64,000 nt of DNA from assembly GCF_016586165.1 (NCBI RefSeq), contig NZ_BCPR01000011.1:21291-85290 (forward strand). Reading direction: 5' to 3'. The notes under the pieces were generated by a model. That model was not told where the DNA came from. It saw only the letters and a program-made list of their open reading frames with translations, and made no database searches. The position numbers and the translations under genes are program-made. Positions 34,723-44,502 of the stretch are shown piece by piece. This DNA comes from Dyella sp. EPa41. GTDB taxonomy: Bacteria > Pseudomonadota > Gammaproteobacteria > Xanthomonadales > Rhodanobacteraceae. Each line of letters begins with the position of its first letter. Positions within the stretch are counted from its first letter, which is position 1.

Positions 34723-36198
34723 TTAATTCAAATTTTCCGCATGGTTGTCGGAAGGCAATAACAGCAGACCTTTCAACTCGCCAATATTGATCCATTCGTT
34801 CCACGGTAACGCCGGGTGATAGGCCGCCAGTTCCTTCGGTGTCCACGCGCGCATGTAAGCCGTGGCATGGGTGTCCGGCGCAGGATCCCCAGCCTCATGC
34901 CCAACCAATGCGCGCCGGCGCTCCGCTGATAGGGATGAACCTTGGAGTGTCTGTATAACCGTCTTGCGCAATGAGTGGATGCCCAAGATGCCATGCGCAC
35001 GCCGCGGTGTGATGCCCAGACCTTTCAGGTAATACCCGAAACCTTTGGTGATGGAGTTGCCCCGACCCGCCGCGCTGTCAATGCGCATATCAGGGAACAG
35101 GCGCTCAGCACCTGCGGCCCGCAACGCCTCCACACGCTCCATCAAACCCAGACGGATCAAATCCGGATGCAAAGGGATCAGACGTTCGCCCCCTTCGCCC
35201 GTCTTGATCCCCTGGCCGTCACTGTCGGCACAGATCTTCAAGCATGGCGTGTCACCGTGGGTCACGAAATCCCGCAGGAAAATCTGGGCAATCTCACCGA
35301 CACGGGCACCCGTGTAGAGCGCGATGACGGCACCCCACCGCACGTGCTCCATCTTGGTTCGCACCAGATTGGCCGGATCAAAGATGCGTTGGAGTTGTTC
35401 AACCTCGAACGGCTCCCACTCGTGTCCCTCGGAACGGCGCGCCGCCTTTTCCTTCTTCTTGACGACGACCAGCCCTTTCACCGGATTGGTGGTGAGGTGG
35501 CCCTTGGTGACAAGAGCCTCGAAGAGTTGCGCGACGTGGCTGACGCAGTTGGCCACGTAAACCTTGCTCTTGCCGGAGCGGAGCAGTCCATCACTCCACA
35601 CGCTGGCCATGGTGCGCGAAATGGTGGAGACCTGCCGGCGGCCGCCGATCACGTCCACGAACCCCTGCAAGGCGCGGGCGCGCTGAGCCCAAGTGTTGGG
35701 TTTAAGGGAGACGGCTTCCACCTCGGAGTAGTCCTTGATGGCGGCGTCCAAAGTCAGCCACCTGGAACCGGGGGATGTCGCGGACCCGGATGATGGGTCA
35801 CGCCTTTCCAAGATGGCGCGCAAGGCAGCCATTCCATTCTCATGGTCGCCTTGGCTGCCATCCGTGCGCACCTTGTGACCGTCAGGCGTTTCGACCTCCC
35901 ATTTGCGAACGGTCAGACCGAGACGCTGGGTCAGATCGTCCCCCTCGTCCGGCTCGTCGGCATCGCCGCCCCACGACACACCGCCCATGCCCCGTCCTCC
36001 CTGCCCGGCCATGGCGAAGATTTGAGCACACTTGGCACTGAGGACATAAGACCAGGCCCGAGCCTGGATGGGATCCCGCGTGCGCAGGGATTGCTTGATC
36101 AGGCTGCGCCCCAGGGCTTCCCGGAGCCGTCGAGGAACCACCACCCGGAAATACCAGATACCCGACGTGTCCCGCCAAAGATGATGTGCCAAGCGCAT
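34723..36198 (-). CDS. int: Tyrosine recombinase, integrase of the island
   Basis: 491 residues from ATG 36198. N-terminal DUF6538-type segment (LWRDTSGIWYFRVVVPRRLR), a core-binding helical domain around 180-275, then the catalytic domain with R299 (TGARVGEI), H408-x2-R411 (IHSLRK), H in LVGHEAG, and Tyr in ATAYMR. All catalytic residues are present, so integration and excision are plausible. The gene reads away from tRNA-Gln, starting 78 bp from attR, the typical island arrangement. Confidence 0.92.
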   Translation of the reverse strand: MRLAHHLWRDTSGIWYFRVVVPRRLREALGRSLIKQSLRTRDPIQARAWSYVLSAKCAQIFAMAGQGGRGMGGVSWGGDADEPDEGDDLTQRLGLTVRKWEVETPDGHKVRTDGSQGDHENGMAALRAILERRDPSSGSATSPGSRWLTLDAAIKDYSEVEAVSLKPNTWAQRARALQGFVDVIGGRRQVSTISRTMASVWSDGLLRSGKSKVYVANCVSHVAQLFEALVTKGHLTTNPVKGLVVVKKKEKAARRSEGHEWEPFEVEQLQRIFDPANLVRTKMEHVRWGAVIALYTGARVGEIAQIFLRDFVTHGDTPCLKICADSDGQGIKTGEGGERLIPLHPDLIRLGLMERVEALRAAGAERLFPDMRIDSAAGRGNSITKGFGYYLKGLGITPRRAHGILGIHSLRKTVIQTLQGSSLSAERRRALVGHEAGDPAPDTHATAYMRAWTPKELAAYHPALPWNEWINIGELKGLLLLPSDNHAENLN

Positions 36199-36242
36199 GA
36201 CTTGTACCGACCAAGCCGCCCGAGCACCCAAAACGCAGGCAT

Positions 36243-36274
36243 AAAAAAAGCCCTGCATTCGCAGGGCTTTTTCA
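36243..36274. terminator. Bidirectional terminator between integrase and tRNA-Gln
   Basis: AGCCCTGC-ATTC-GCAGGGCT hairpin flanked by A-rich and T-rich tracts. On the minus strand it replaces the tRNA's original terminator (20004-20061), so the island supplies its own. Confidence 0.75.
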
Positions 36275-36275
36275 G

Positions 36276-36290
36276 TTTGGCTGGGAGACT
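36276..36290. other. attR of the island
   Basis: TTTGGCTGGGAGACT, overlapping the last 13 bases of the tRNA-Gln gene; identical to attL at 20051-20065. The integration leaves the tRNA intact. Confidence 0.88.
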
Positions 36291-36351
36291 AGGATTCGAA
36301 CCTAGATAAACGGAGTCAGAGTCCGTTGTCCTACCGTTAGACGATCTCCCA
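36278..36351 (-). tRNA. tRNA-Gln (anticodon CTG)
   Basis: Complete cloverleaf on the minus strand: acceptor TGGGAGA / TCTCCCA, discriminator G and encoded CCA; anticodon stem ACGGA / TCCGT with loop CTCTGAC, anticodon CTG; T arm CTAGG-TTCGAAT-CCTAG. Decodes CAG. The 3' end is the island's attachment site. Confidence 0.96.
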
Positions 36352-36405
36352 AAACCCGGCTGGGCGGTACGCTCTGACTTGATGTACCGGCCAGTCGAAG
36401 CGCGA

Positions 36406-36798
36406 TTAGCGCTTCGAGAACTGGGTAGCGCGGCGGGCCTTGTGCAGACCGACCTTCTTGCGCTCGACCTCGCGGGCGTCGCGGGTCACGAAGCCAGCCT
36501 TGCGGAGCTGGGACTTCAGGCTTTCGTCGTATTCGATCAGGGCGCGAGCGATGCCGAGGCGAATCGCACCGGCCTGGCCGGTGATGCCGCCGCCAGCGAC
36601 GGTCACGTTGACGTCAAACTTGTCGGTGGCTTCGATCAGTTCGAGCGGCTGGCGCACGATCATGCGCGAGGTCTCGCGACCGAAGAACTGGTCGAGGGTC
36701 TTGCCGTTGACCGTGATCGCGCCGGTGCCCTTGCGCAGGAACACGCGAGCGGCGGAGGTCTTGCGGCGGCCGGTGCCGTAATTCTGCTGGATCGCCAT
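36406..36798 (-). CDS. rpsI: 30S ribosomal protein S9
   Basis: 130 residues ending in the basic [17 protein letters not shown] tail that reaches the ribosomal P site. Starts [20 protein letters not shown], diagnostic for S9. Downstream of rplM in the conserved operon, 9 bp apart. Confidence 0.97.
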   Translation of the reverse strand: MAIQQNYGTGRRKTSAARVFLRKGTGAITVNGKTLDQFFGRETSRMIVRQPLELIEATDKFDVNVTVAGGGITGQAGAIRLGIARALIEYDESLKSQLRKAGFVTRDAREVERKKVGLHKARRATQFSKR

Positions 36799-36807
36799 GA
36801 TGATTCC

Positions 36808-37236
36808 TTAGATTTCCAGCGCCTGCGGCTGCTGAGCGGTATGCGGATGTTCGGCGCCGCCGTACACCTTGAGCTTGCGGTACATCGCGCGGCCGAGCGG
36901 GTTCTTCGGCAGCATGCCCTTGACGGCGATTTCGATGACGCGCTCCGGGTGGGTCGCCAGCATGTCCTTGAGACTCGTGGTCTTCAGGTTGCCGACGTAA
37001 CCGGTGAAGCGGTGGTACATCTTGTCGTCCAGCTTGGCACCCGTGACGGCCACCTTCTCGGCGTTGACCACGACGATGTAATCGCCGGTGTCGACGTGCG
37101 GGGTGAATTCCGGCTTGTGCTTGCCACGCAGACGGCGGGCGATCTCGGTCGACAGACGACCGAGCGTCTTGTCCGTGGCGTCAATCACGAACCAATCGCG
37201 CTTGACGCTTTCCGGCTTGGCGCTGAACGTTTTCAT
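36808..37236 (-). CDS. rplM: 50S ribosomal protein L13
   Basis: 142 residues, typical length. Signatures [19 protein letters not shown] and [17 protein letters not shown]-terminal [15 protein letters not shown]. First gene of the rplM-rpsI operon, divergent from the Fe-S protein gene 130 bp away. Confidence 0.97.
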   Translation of the reverse strand: MKTFSAKPESVKRDWFVIDATDKTLGRLSTEIARRLRGKHKPEFTPHVDTGDYIVVVNAEKVAVTGAKLDDKMYHRFTGYVGNLKTTSLKDMLATHPERVIEIAVKGMLPKNPLGRAMYRKLKVYGGAEHPHTAQQPQALEI

Positions 37237-37367
37237 TTCAGAATACCTGGTCTGCCGCCACTAGGGCGGTACACGTAATCGGTGGAACAAAGGCGCGAGA
37301 TGATAACGGAGTTTTCATCAATCGCGCAAGCCCACCGACCGGTGGGATGCGAGCTGACAATGATAGC

Positions 37368-38585
37368 ATGACCCGCATGGCGCTTGAAAAGCCCCCCTAT
37401 ACCCGAGAACAGAAGATCGCCGCCCTTGCCGACCAGTGCGTGCAATGCGGCCTGTGCCTGCCCACCTGCCCGACCTACGGCCTGGATGGCAACGAAGCGG
37501 AGTCTCCACGCGGGCGCATCGCGATCGCCGCGGCCCTGGCCCGGGGAGACGCCGAGCCCACCGAGTCCCTGAGGATCCATCTCGACCATTGCCTCGGCTG
37601 CCTCAACTGCGAGCGCGTCTGCCCGGCCAACGTGAAATACGGCGAGCTGCTGGTGGAAACGCGGGCGATGATCGGCCCCATGAAGCATCGCCCACGCGGG
37701 CTACTGACCTTGCTGAAGCAGCCTACGCTGCTGCGCCTGGCGGCCCGCCTCGGCGGTGCGACGGGCCTGGCGCACTGGAAACGAAGCCTCGCGGCGCGCC
37801 TCCCCGCGCAATCGGCCTGGCGGGCGGCACTCGAGACACTGCCCGACGCGTCCGACGCGCCGAAACCTGCGCCATCGGCCGCCACCTCTCCCGAGGCGAC
37901 CACGGTCGCGCTGTTTCCCGGCTGCGTAGCCAGCGTCGAAGATGCCGATGCCGAAGTGTCGGCCGTGACGCTCTTGCGCGCCGCGGGCTATCGCGTCATC
38001 CGCTTGCCGGCCTTCTGTTGTGGCGCCATCGATCTGCATGGTGGCGAGATGCCGGCTGCCGAGGCGCTGGCCGAACGCACACGCGAGACGTGGCAAGCGT
38101 CGGGCGCGGCATACCTGGTTACGGTCACGCCCGGCTGCCTCGGTACGTTGCGGCGCGCGCTGCCGGGCGTGGCGGTGGATGATCCGATCAGCCTGCTCGC
38201 GGCGCGCATCGATCGCTTGCACTTTCGCCCGCTGGCCCGGCGCATGGCGTTGCACCTGCCTTGTACCCAGGTGAACGTCGCGCGCAACGAAGCGGCGCTG
38301 CAAAAGCTGTTGCGCGCGATTCCCGAACTCGACCTGCACGCGGTACCGCGTGCACCTTACTGCTGCGGTGCGGCCGGAACGCACATGCTGGAATTCCCCG
38401 AGCGCGCGGCGCGCCTGCGCGAAGCCACGCTGGGACAAATCGCCACCGTAGCGCCACAGCAGCTGTTGTCGTCCAATATCGGATGCCGCCTGCACCTCGC
38501 CGCAGGCATGGATGCCGAAGGCCGGCGCTGGCCGCACATGCATCCGCTGACCCTGCTGGCGCAGCAACTGGAGGATTCGCCATGA
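37368..38585 (+). CDS. GlcF-like iron-sulfur (CCG-domain) oxidoreductase subunit
   Basis: 405 residues. Two [4Fe-4S] ferredoxin motifs, [12 protein letters not shown] and [12 protein letters not shown], occupy residues 20-90, followed by two cysteine-rich CCG domains (FCCGAID and YCCGAAG). This is the layout of the GlcF subunit of glycolate dehydrogenase and related heterodisulfide-reductase-like subunits. No glcD or glcE lies beside it, so the partner and donor are unknown. ATG 37368 and 37377 are both possible. Its stop overlaps coq7 by ATGA. Confidence 0.8.
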   Translation: MTRMALEKPPYTREQKIAALADQCVQCGLCLPTCPTYGLDGNEAESPRGRIAIAAALARGDAEPTESLRIHLDHCLGCLNCERVCPANVKYGELLVETRAMIGPMKHRPRGLLTLLKQPTLLRLAARLGGATGLAHWKRSLAARLPAQSAWRAALETLPDASDAPKPAPSAATSPEATTVALFPGCVASVEDADAEVSAVTLLRAAGYRVIRLPAFCCGAIDLHGGEMPAAEALAERTRETWQASGAAYLVTVTPGCLGTLRRALPGVAVDDPISLLAARIDRLHFRPLARRMALHLPCTQVNVARNEAALQKLLRAIPELDLHAVPRAPYCCGAAGTHMLEFPERAARLREATLGQIATVAPQQLLSSNIGCRLHLAAGMDAEGRRWPHMHPLTLLAQQLEDSP

Positions 38586-39223
38586 ACGCACGCACGCTTT
38601 CCCCGCTCGATCGCCTGCTGGCCGGCGTCGAACGCGCACTGGAAACCGTGGCCGGCGCACCGGAGGCCGCCCGCCCCTCGCCTGCCGATACGTTCGACGA
38701 AGCCGACATGGACGACGCCGAGCGCCGCCACGCCGCCGGCCTCATGCGCATCAACCACACGGGCGAAGTCTGCGCACAGGCGCTCTACGACGGCCAGGCC
38801 GCGCTGGCGCGCACCGAAGAGAACCGCGCCCACCTGCAGCACGCCGCCGCCGAAGAAACCGACCACCTGGCCTGGTGTGCCGATCGCCTGAAAGAACTCG
38901 ACAGCCGCCCCAGCCTGCTCAATCCCCTGTGGTACGCAGGCAGCTACGCCATCGGTGCGCTGGCCGCATTGGCGGGCGACCCGGTAAGCCTGGGGTTCGT
39001 GGTGGAAACCGAGCGCCAGGTCGAAGCGCATCTGGAAGAACACCTCGACAAGCTGCCCGCGCAGGACGAGCGTTCGCGCGCCGTGCTGATGCAGATGCAG
39101 GCGGACGAGATCCGCCATGCGCACAACGCCCGCGAACTGGGCGGCGTGGACTTGCCGTTCCCCATCCCGGGCCTGATGCATCTGTCGTCGATGGTGATGA
39201 AGGCGGTGGCGTATCGGATTTAG
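38582..39223 (+). CDS. coq7: 3-demethoxyubiquinol 3-hydroxylase (Coq7)
   Basis: 213 residues; membrane-associated di-iron monooxygenase of ubiquinone synthesis. Iron-binding motifs are visible as [39 protein letters not shown] and DEIRHAHNA. Coupled by ATGA to the preceding Fe-S protein gene. Coq7 is the usual hydroxylase of this step in Xanthomonadales. Confidence 0.94.
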   Translation: MNARTLSPLDRLLAGVERALETVAGAPEAARPSPADTFDEADMDDAERRHAAGLMRINHTGEVCAQALYDGQAALARTEENRAHLQHAAAEETDHLAWCADRLKELDSRPSLLNPLWYAGSYAIGALAALAGDPVSLGFVVETERQVEAHLEEHLDKLPAQDERSRAVLMQMQADEIRHAHNARELGGVDLPFPIPGLMHLSSMVMKAVAYRI

Positions 39224-39296
39224 CGGGTTGCCTCAGCTGCAGGAGTGCACCTGGTGGGTGTCTGCAGCGTTACGGGGTCGCCGCTTCGTGGGCTTT

Positions 39297-39320
39297 TCGC
39301 GCACTGGGTGCGCTCCTACA
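39297..39320 (+). repeat. 24-bp REP-like motif, solitary copy
   Basis: Identical to the right arm of the inverted pair at 10820-10843 (core GCGCACTGGGTGCGCTCCTA). The core can itself fold as GCGCAC...GTGCGC. Confidence 0.85.
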
Positions 39321-39479
39321 GAGGTAGGGAGGAATTTCGCGAGCACCCACCCCTCACCCCAGCCCTCTCCTCGCTCCTCAAAGCCTCGGCCATCCATGGC
39401 CTCTCCCCGCGTGCCCCGGAGGGGAGAGGGAGGAAGAGCGTGGCAGCCCATAGGCTTCATCACGGCTCAGCGAAGATGC

Positions 39480-39905
39480 TTTGAGTCCTCTTCGCATCGA
39501 CGCGTTGCGGTGTAGCCGCTTCGTTCGAGGTAGTAACGAACCCATCCGGTTCGCCTCAGTCGTCCGACGCTCCTATCCCCATATCGCTATGAGCCTTGGC
39601 TCTCAAGGCCATTTTCTTTGGGTTACTTTTCTTTGACTCCGGGCATCCTGCCCTCCGCCCTACGGGCCGGCTTCGCCGTTCGCACGCGCTCCTGCGCGTG
39701 CGTGGGCCAGCAAAAGAAAAGTGACTCGAGCGTCCCACGGGACTAGCTTCGCGTCGCCGGCAGGGGATCGAAACGCCCGCCGCGTAGGCGGCAACCTGGC
39801 GGAAGCGGGGCTACCGAAGGCAATAGCCCGCTCTCACAAGAGAAAAACCATGCAGCCCACCGCGAAAGGCTGTCGCGCACAGGGTGCGCTCCTACAAGGG
39901 TGGTG
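39480..39905 (+). repeat. Composite interspersed repeat, copy 2
   Basis: Same module order as 5675-6013, with extra segments near 39634-39701 (containing CGCGCTCCTGCGCGTGCG) and 39733-39759. Ends with the 24-bp motif at 39873-39896 (one mismatch). Between coq7 and speD. Confidence 0.8.
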
Positions 39906-39924
39906 GGGTGAGGTGGCCCGGGTA

Positions 39925-39953
39925 TAAAAAAACCCGCCTTTCGGCGGGTTTTC
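39925..39953. terminator. Terminator downstream of speD
   Basis: AACCCGCC-TTTC-GGCGGGTT hairpin; on the minus strand it is followed by seven T residues, 10 bp past the speD stop. Works for the leftward transcript. Confidence 0.85.
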
Positions 39954-39958
39954 GTGGA

Positions 39959-40744
39959 TTACATCAGGTTGCGGCCGTGGAACAACTCCTCGATCTCGCG
40001 GCGCAGCAGCGATTCGATGCGCTGGCGCTCCTTGAACGAGAGGTCGTCGGCATGCGCCTCGAACAGATACGTATCAAGGTCGAAGTCCTTGATGTGCATC
40101 TTCGTGTGGAACATGTTCTCCTGGTAGACGTTCACGTCGAACATCTCGTACTTCTGGCGGATGTGCTTGGCCAGGTAGTCCTGCACCGAGTTGATCTTGT
40201 GGTCGATGAAGTGCTTCTTGCCCTTCACGTCGCGGGTGAAGCCGCGCACGCGGTAGTCGGCGATGACGATGTCCGACTCGAAGCTGTCGATCAGGTAGTT
40301 CAGGGCCTTCAGCGGGGAAATCACGCCGCAGGTGGCCACGTCGATGTCCGCGCGGAAGGTCGCGATGCCGTTGTGCGGGTGCGTTTCCGGATAGGTGTGG
40401 ACGGTGATGTGGCTCTTGTCCAGGTGCGCGACCACCGCGTCGGAGATGGTGTCGCGGCCGAGCTTCTCCACCACCGGCTCCTCGGAAATGAGGATGGTGA
40501 CGGAGGCACCTTGCGGATCGTAATCCTGGCGTGCGATGTTGAGGATGTTGGCGCCGATGATCTCGGCCACATCCGTCAGGATCTGGGTCAGGCGGTCGGC
40601 GTCGTACTGCTCATCGATGTATTCGATGTAGCGCTGGCGCTGCTCTTCGGACACCGCGTAGCAGATGTCGTAGATGTTGAAGCTCAGTGCCTTGGTCAAA
40701 TTGTTGAAGCCCTGCAGACGCAGGCGCGGAAGCGGTTTCACCAC
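39959..40744 (-). CDS. speD: S-adenosylmethionine decarboxylase proenzyme
   Basis: Pyruvoyl enzyme giving decarboxylated AdoMet for spermidine synthesis. 261 residues with the GTG at 40744, chosen because GGAGAG lies about 6 bases upstream and the protein then begins close to the E. coli SpeD start; an ATG at 40774 lacks a ribosome site. Self-cleavage region [15 protein letters not shown] and downstream [14 protein letters not shown] are intact. E. coli-type (class 1A) enzyme. Divergent from clp; no speE adjacent. Confidence 0.94.
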   Translation of the reverse strand: MVKPLPRLRLQGFNNLTKALSFNIYDICYAVSEEQRQRYIEYIDEQYDADRLTQILTDVAEIIGANILNIARQDYDPQGASVTILISEEPVVEKLGRDTISDAVVAHLDKSHITVHTYPETHPHNGIATFRADIDVATCGVISPLKALNYLIDSFESDIVIADYRVRGFTRDVKGKKHFIDHKINSVQDYLAKHIRQKYEMFDVNVYQENMFHTKMHIKDFDLDTYLFEAHADDLSFKERQRIESLLRREIEELFHGRNLM

Positions 40745-41023
40745 AGCGACTCTCCAGGCCGGAATTGAGGCCATCAGCAGAGGGCGGGTTAGCTACAAGG
40801 GTCCCCGCTAGATAATTGAACGTGAAGGCAGGAAGCTTCCACGACCCTTGTGACCGGAGCGCGACAGGACTGCCGCGTCCGAAAGACCGTGAAGTATGCG
40901 GCAAAAAAAGGGAAAACTGAACCTTCGGCAGGTCAGGTTAGTTTGCCATAATGCCCGGAGGGGAAAGGATTGGACTGTCGGGGGACGCTTGCGAGCCCCC
41001 GGATTGACTCGACGGGACTCAAC

Positions 41024-41719
41024 GTGGCGCAACTCAAATACCAGCTACAGCAAGCTTTCGAACGTTCCCAGGCGCCGGCCAGCTTCGCTCCGGACCCGGC
41101 CTCGATGGAGCGCTTCCTGGCGCTTTGCCACCGGCGCCGCTATCCGGGCAAGACGGCCATCATCCGGCCCGGCGACCCGGCCAATACCCTGTACTACATC
41201 GTCGACGGCTCGCTGGCCGTCTGCACGGAAGATGAACAGGGGCGCGAGCTGATCCTGGCGTACCTGAGCCGTGGCCAGTTCATCGGCGAGATGGGCCTGT
41301 TCGTGGAGCAGGCACAGCGCGAGTCGATGGTGCGCACCCGCACGGCGTGCGAAATGGCCGAAATCAGCTACGAGCGCCTGTTCCAGCTGATGGAAGGCCC
41401 GCTGCGCGAGGAGTGCCCGAAGATCCTGTTCGCGATCGGCTCCCAGCTCACGCACCGCCTGCTGCGCACCTCGCGCCAGGTGAGCCGCATGGCCTTCATG
41501 GACGTGACCAACCGCATCTCCAAGACGCTGCTGGACCTGTGCCAGGAGCCGGACGCGATGACCCACCCGGACGGCACCCAGATCCGCATCTCGCGCCAGG
41601 AAGTGAGCCGCATCGTGGGCTGCTCCCGCGAAATGGTCGGCCGCGTGCTCAAGCAGCTGGAAGAGCAGCGCATGATCGACGTGGCCGGCAAGACCATCGT
41701 GGTGCGCGGCACGCGCTGA
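41024..41719 (+). CDS. clp: CRP-like regulator Clp
   Basis: 231 residues from GTG 41024, same length as Xanthomonas Clp (230). Cyclic-nucleotide-binding beta barrel at about 20-140 with FIGEMGLF and RTRTACEMAEISYERL, then a long dimerisation helix and a C-terminal HTH EVSRIVGCSREMVGRVLK. In Xanthomonas, Clp binds c-di-GMP and regulates extracellular enzymes and biofilm genes; the same role is expected but not shown. An in-frame ATG at 40970 would add 18 residues. Confidence 0.9.
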   Translation: MAQLKYQLQQAFERSQAPASFAPDPASMERFLALCHRRRYPGKTAIIRPGDPANTLYYIVDGSLAVCTEDEQGRELILAYLSRGQFIGEMGLFVEQAQRESMVRTRTACEMAEISYERLFQLMEGPLREECPKILFAIGSQLTHRLLRTSRQVSRMAFMDVTNRISKTLLDLCQEPDAMTHPDGTQIRISRQEVSRIVGCSREMVGRVLKQLEEQRMIDVAGKTIVVRGTR

Positions 41720-41768
41720 GCACCGCTTTGGCCTGTCCCGGCATGGCCGGGGCGCGCGAGCCCGAGCA

Positions 41769-41804
41769 CGCCGCCCGGCCCATGGCCCGGCGGCGTTTTC
41801 GTTT
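41769..41804 (+). terminator. Terminator between convergent clp and MarR-GNAT genes
   Basis: GCCGCCCGGCC...GGCCCGGCGGC hairpin followed by GTTTTCGTTT, 49 bp after the clp stop. It abuts the end of the convergent gene. Confidence 0.7.
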
Positions 41805-42790
41805 CAGGCCTTCGCGGTGCCCGACCGGGTTGGGCCCTTGGCCGGCTGGTAGACCATGTACACGTCCGCCCGCTCGTAGTGCGAGCCGGGCCGGACCGCC
41901 GGCTGCATCACGAAACCCGCCTGCTCGTACATGCGCAGCGCGGTCTTCAGGCGGCTGTTGGATTCAAGGAACAGTTCCTTGCCGCCGCGACGGTGGAACT
42001 CGGCGATGGCCGCCGCCAGCAGGCTGCGGCCCGCGCCCATGCCGCGGAAGGTTTCGTCCACGCCCATCTTGGAAAGTTCGTAGACGCCCGGCGCCTCCTG
42101 CAGCAGCGCGCAGGTGCCGATGACCTCGCCGGCCAGGCGGGCGAAGAAGATGGCCCCGCCCGGCGCCAGCACGTAACGGTCCGGGTCGCCCAGCAGTTCG
42201 CGATCGATGTCCTCGATGCGGAAGTGGCGCTCCAGCCATTGGGCGTTGAGGCGGTAGAAGTGCTCTTTCAGTGCCGGGTCGTATGGCACGACCTCCAGCG
42301 TGGCGTGGGTCAGCACGGCGTGCTCCGCCAGCATGGCCTCGACCACGGGGCGCTCCTGCAACGCCTGCTCGGTGGCCGAAAGAGCCGCCAGCAGGGACTG
42401 GAGCCCCTCCTCGCCGAGCGACTGGATGATGCCCCGCCTCACCGCCACCCAGATCGGGCCGAGCGCGGACAAGGCCTGGCGGCCCTTGGCGGTCAGCGCC
42501 AGCAGGCTGCGGCGGCCGTCCTGGACATCCTTGCGGCGCTCGACCAGGCCGGCGTCCACCAGCTTGTCGGCCAGCTGGCTGACCGCCGAGTGGGTCTGGC
42601 CGATCGCCATGGCGACGTCGCTCACGGTGGTTTCGCCGTGCTCCCACAGGAAGCGCAGCACCGGAAACCAGCGCGATTCCACGCCGGCGCCGCAGGCCCG
42701 GTAGACCTCGTCGACCGCCCCGTAGAAGTGGTCGCTGAGCGACTTGAGCCGGCTGCCAAGCGCAAGTTGGGCGAGCGACGGGAGATACAT
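41804..42790 (-). CDS. MarR-type regulator fused to a GNAT acetyltransferase
   Basis: 328 residues. Residues 1-140 are a MarR winged helix (VSDVAMAIGQTHSAVSQLAD, DGRRSLLALTAKG). Residues 165-315 form a GNAT acetyltransferase with the acetyl-CoA loop RGMGAGRSLL near 255. Bifunctional proteins of this layout are common in Proteobacteria; the acetyl acceptor is unknown. Confidence 0.88.
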   Translation of the reverse strand: MYLPSLAQLALGSRLKSLSDHFYGAVDEVYRACGAGVESRWFPVLRFLWEHGETTVSDVAMAIGQTHSAVSQLADKLVDAGLVERRKDVQDGRRSLLALTAKGRQALSALGPIWVAVRRGIIQSLGEEGLQSLLAALSATEQALQERPVVEAMLAEHAVLTHATLEVVPYDPALKEHFYRLNAQWLERHFRIEDIDRELLGDPDRYVLAPGGAIFFARLAGEVIGTCALLQEAPGVYELSKMGVDETFRGMGAGRSLLAAAIAEFHRRGGKELFLESNSRLKTALRMYEQAGFVMQPAVRPGSHYERADVYMVYQPAKGPTRSGTAKA

Positions 42791-42928
42791 GGCAGGTCCC
42801 TGTGATGCTTATGTAAGTCCTAACGTAGTTCCGCGGCCGTGACAGAAGCAAGCGCCCGCCTTTGTGTAGGGAACGCACCCTCTACCGCACGGAGTTACCC
42901 CCCGTCGCGCGCAGGGTGCGCCCCCACA

Positions 42929-42957
42929 ACAAAAGCGGACCGGATCGAGGCCCGGTC
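42929..42957 (-). terminator. Terminator of the HAD-trp transcript
   Basis: On the minus strand GACCGGGCCTCGATCCGGTC forms a hairpin followed by CGCTTTTGTT, overlapping the stop codon region of the HAD gene. Confidence 0.6.
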
Positions 42958-43657
42958 AGAACCAGTCGACGCGGGTGATGGTGCGACCCAGCGTCTTCTC
43001 AAGCTTCTTGCACAGCTTGGGCGTGCCATTGACCAGCACGGCCTCTGCGGCAGGCTTGAGCATGGGGGCGTCGACCACCGAATCGCTATAGGCCACATGC
43101 CACTCGCCAACGCCGAAGGCCGCCAGTTGCAGCGGCTTGCGCCGGCCCACGTTGTGGAGTTTCACGCGCATGCCCAGCAGGCCGGGGCGAAGTCGCGAGG
43201 CCAGCACTTCCACCTCCGACAAGCCCAGCTGCTGGAGGATATGGCTGACCAGCATGTGCTCGCAGCCGGTGACGACGATGACGCGATCGCCGGCGGCCTG
43301 GTGCCGTCGCAGCGCATTGAGGCCGTCGCGGCAGAACTGCCTGGGACGGCGCACGAGGCTGGCGGCAAAGGCTTCCGCCGCGGCGCCATAACGCTGCTCG
43401 CTCATGCCGAGCAGGGCCACGTGCACCAGCGTGTGCGTGGCGCGCCGACGCGAGAACGGCGTCACCAGCAGCAGCCACGGCAGCGTCAGCAGCGCGCCGA
43501 TCTTGCGCAAGACCGAACGCCGGTAGCGGTCGCGCATGAACATGTCGAAGGCGTCGCCGTGGATCAGCACGCCATCGAAATCGAACAGCACGGTGCGCGC
43601 TGCGATCGCGACGGCGTCCGCCGCGACCGGCTCGACTTTGGTTTCCCCTGTGGACAT
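42956..43657 (-). CDS. HAD-superfamily hydrolase (HAD-IB, phosphatase-like)
   Basis: 233 residues. Motif I FDFDGVLIHGD with the nucleophile Asp near residue 26, motif II VVTGC near 128, motif IV region YSDSVVDAPML near 187. A helical cap with basic residues lies between I and II. Substrate unknown; similar proteins act on phosphoserine or phospholipid head groups. Starts 8 bp after trpC, so it is part of the trp transcript. Confidence 0.85.
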   Translation of the reverse strand: MSTGETKVEPVAADAVAIAARTVLFDFDGVLIHGDAFDMFMRDRYRRSVLRKIGALLTLPWLLLVTPFSRRRATHTLVHVALLGMSEQRYGAAAEAFAASLVRRPRQFCRDGLNALRRHQAAGDRVIVVTGCEHMLVSHILQQLGLSEVEVLASRLRPGLLGMRVKLHNVGRRKPLQLAAFGVGEWHVAYSDSVVDAPMLKPAAEAVLVNGTPKLCKKLEKTLGRTITRVDWF

Positions 43658-43665
43658 CGTGATGC

Positions 43666-44460
43666 TTACGTCGTGGCGAACAGTCGCTTGAGTTCGGCGC
43701 CCGGATCGTCGGCGCGCATGAAGGCTTCGCCGACCAGGAACGCGTTGATGCCGGCATCGCGCAACGTGGCGACGTCATCGGCGGTGTGAATGCCCGACTC
43801 GCTGACCAGGATGCGGTCGTACTCCATCAGCTGCTGCAGTTCGATCGAGGTATCGATCGAAGTGTGGAAGGTGCGCAGGTTGCGGTTGTTCACGCCGATC
43901 AGCGGCACCGGCAGCGCGAGCGCGCGCTCCAGCTCTTCCGCATCGTGCACTTCGCACAGCACGTCGAGATCGAGCTCGGCGGCCAGCAGCGACAGTTCGA
44001 GCAGGGCCGCATCGCCCAGCGCCGCCACGATCAGCAGGATGCAGTCGGCGCCGATCACGCGCGCCTCGTACACCTGGTAGGGATCGATCACGAAGTCCTT
44101 GCGAAGCACCGGCAGCGAGCACGCATCGCGCGCCTGTTGCAGGAAATCCTCGCTGCCGTGGAAGAAGTCGCGATCGGTGAGCACCGACAGGCAGGCCGCG
44201 CCGCCCTTCTCGTAGCTGCGCGCGATCGCGGCAGGATCGAAGTCCTGGCGGATCACCCCCTTGCTCGGGCTGGCGCGCTTCACTTCGGCGATGACGGCCG
44301 GCAGGCCGGCGTCGATCTTGGCTTCGATGGCGTCCGCGAATCCGCGCGTGTCCGGCAGGTCGCCCACCCGAGCGGACAGCTCGACCAGTGGCAGTTTCGC
44401 GCTGCGCTCGGCGACCTCTTCGGTCTTGCGGGTGAGGATGCGTTGGAGAATGTCGGTCAT
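43666..44460 (-). CDS. trpC: Indole-3-glycerol-phosphate synthase
   Basis: 264 residues, monofunctional TrpC closing the indole ring in tryptophan synthesis. Motifs: [12 protein letters not shown] near 50, [12 protein letters not shown] near 112, [11 protein letters not shown] near 178, VSESGI near 208, FLVGEAFMR at the end. Third gene of trpG-trpD-trpC, 42 bp after trpD. Confidence 0.96.
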   Translation of the reverse strand: MTDILQRILTRKTEEVAERSAKLPLVELSARVGDLPDTRGFADAIEAKIDAGLPAVIAEVKRASPSKGVIRQDFDPAAIARSYEKGGAACLSVLTDRDFFHGSEDFLQQARDACSLPVLRKDFVIDPYQVYEARVIGADCILLIVAALGDAALLELSLLAAELDLDVLCEVHDAEELERALALPVPLIGVNNRNLRTFHTSIDTSIELQQLMEYDRILVSESGIHTADDVATLRDAGINAFLVGEAFMRADDPGAELKRLFATT

Positions 44461-44502
44461 GGCAAAAGCTTGCGGGGTGGGGGCATGAAGAGGGCGTGAG
44501 CG

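Larger units (their letters stand above)
20051..36290. mobile_element. 16.2-kb integrative (mobilisable) island in tRNA-Gln(CUG)
   Basis: Bounded by identical 15-bp repeats TTTGGCTGGGAGACT at 20051-20065 and 36276-36290; the right copy is the 3' end of the tRNA-Gln gene. A tyrosine recombinase lies beside the tRNA. Contents: tRNA-like gene, HTH protein, XRE-ImmA operon, Panacea-like operon, XRE regulator, lipoprotein and membrane protein, IS21 istAB, RloC-like ATPase, MobA/MobL relaxase, AT-richer membrane protein, integrase. No conjugation (T4SS) or phage structural genes are present, so it would need a helper for transfer. Confidence 0.88.
39224..39958. other. Gene-free interval made of interspersed repeats
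   Basis: 735 bp without a credible gene: one 24-bp motif at 39297-39320, a CTCTCC/GGAGAGG-rich segment at 39345-39435 akin to 5581-5616, composite repeat copy 2, another 24-bp motif, then the speD terminator. Confidence 0.7.

Noticed and set aside
20051..36290. Prophage interpretation of the island
   Set aside because: No capsid, terminase, portal, tail or lysis genes; relaxase and candidate oriT fit a mobilisable element.
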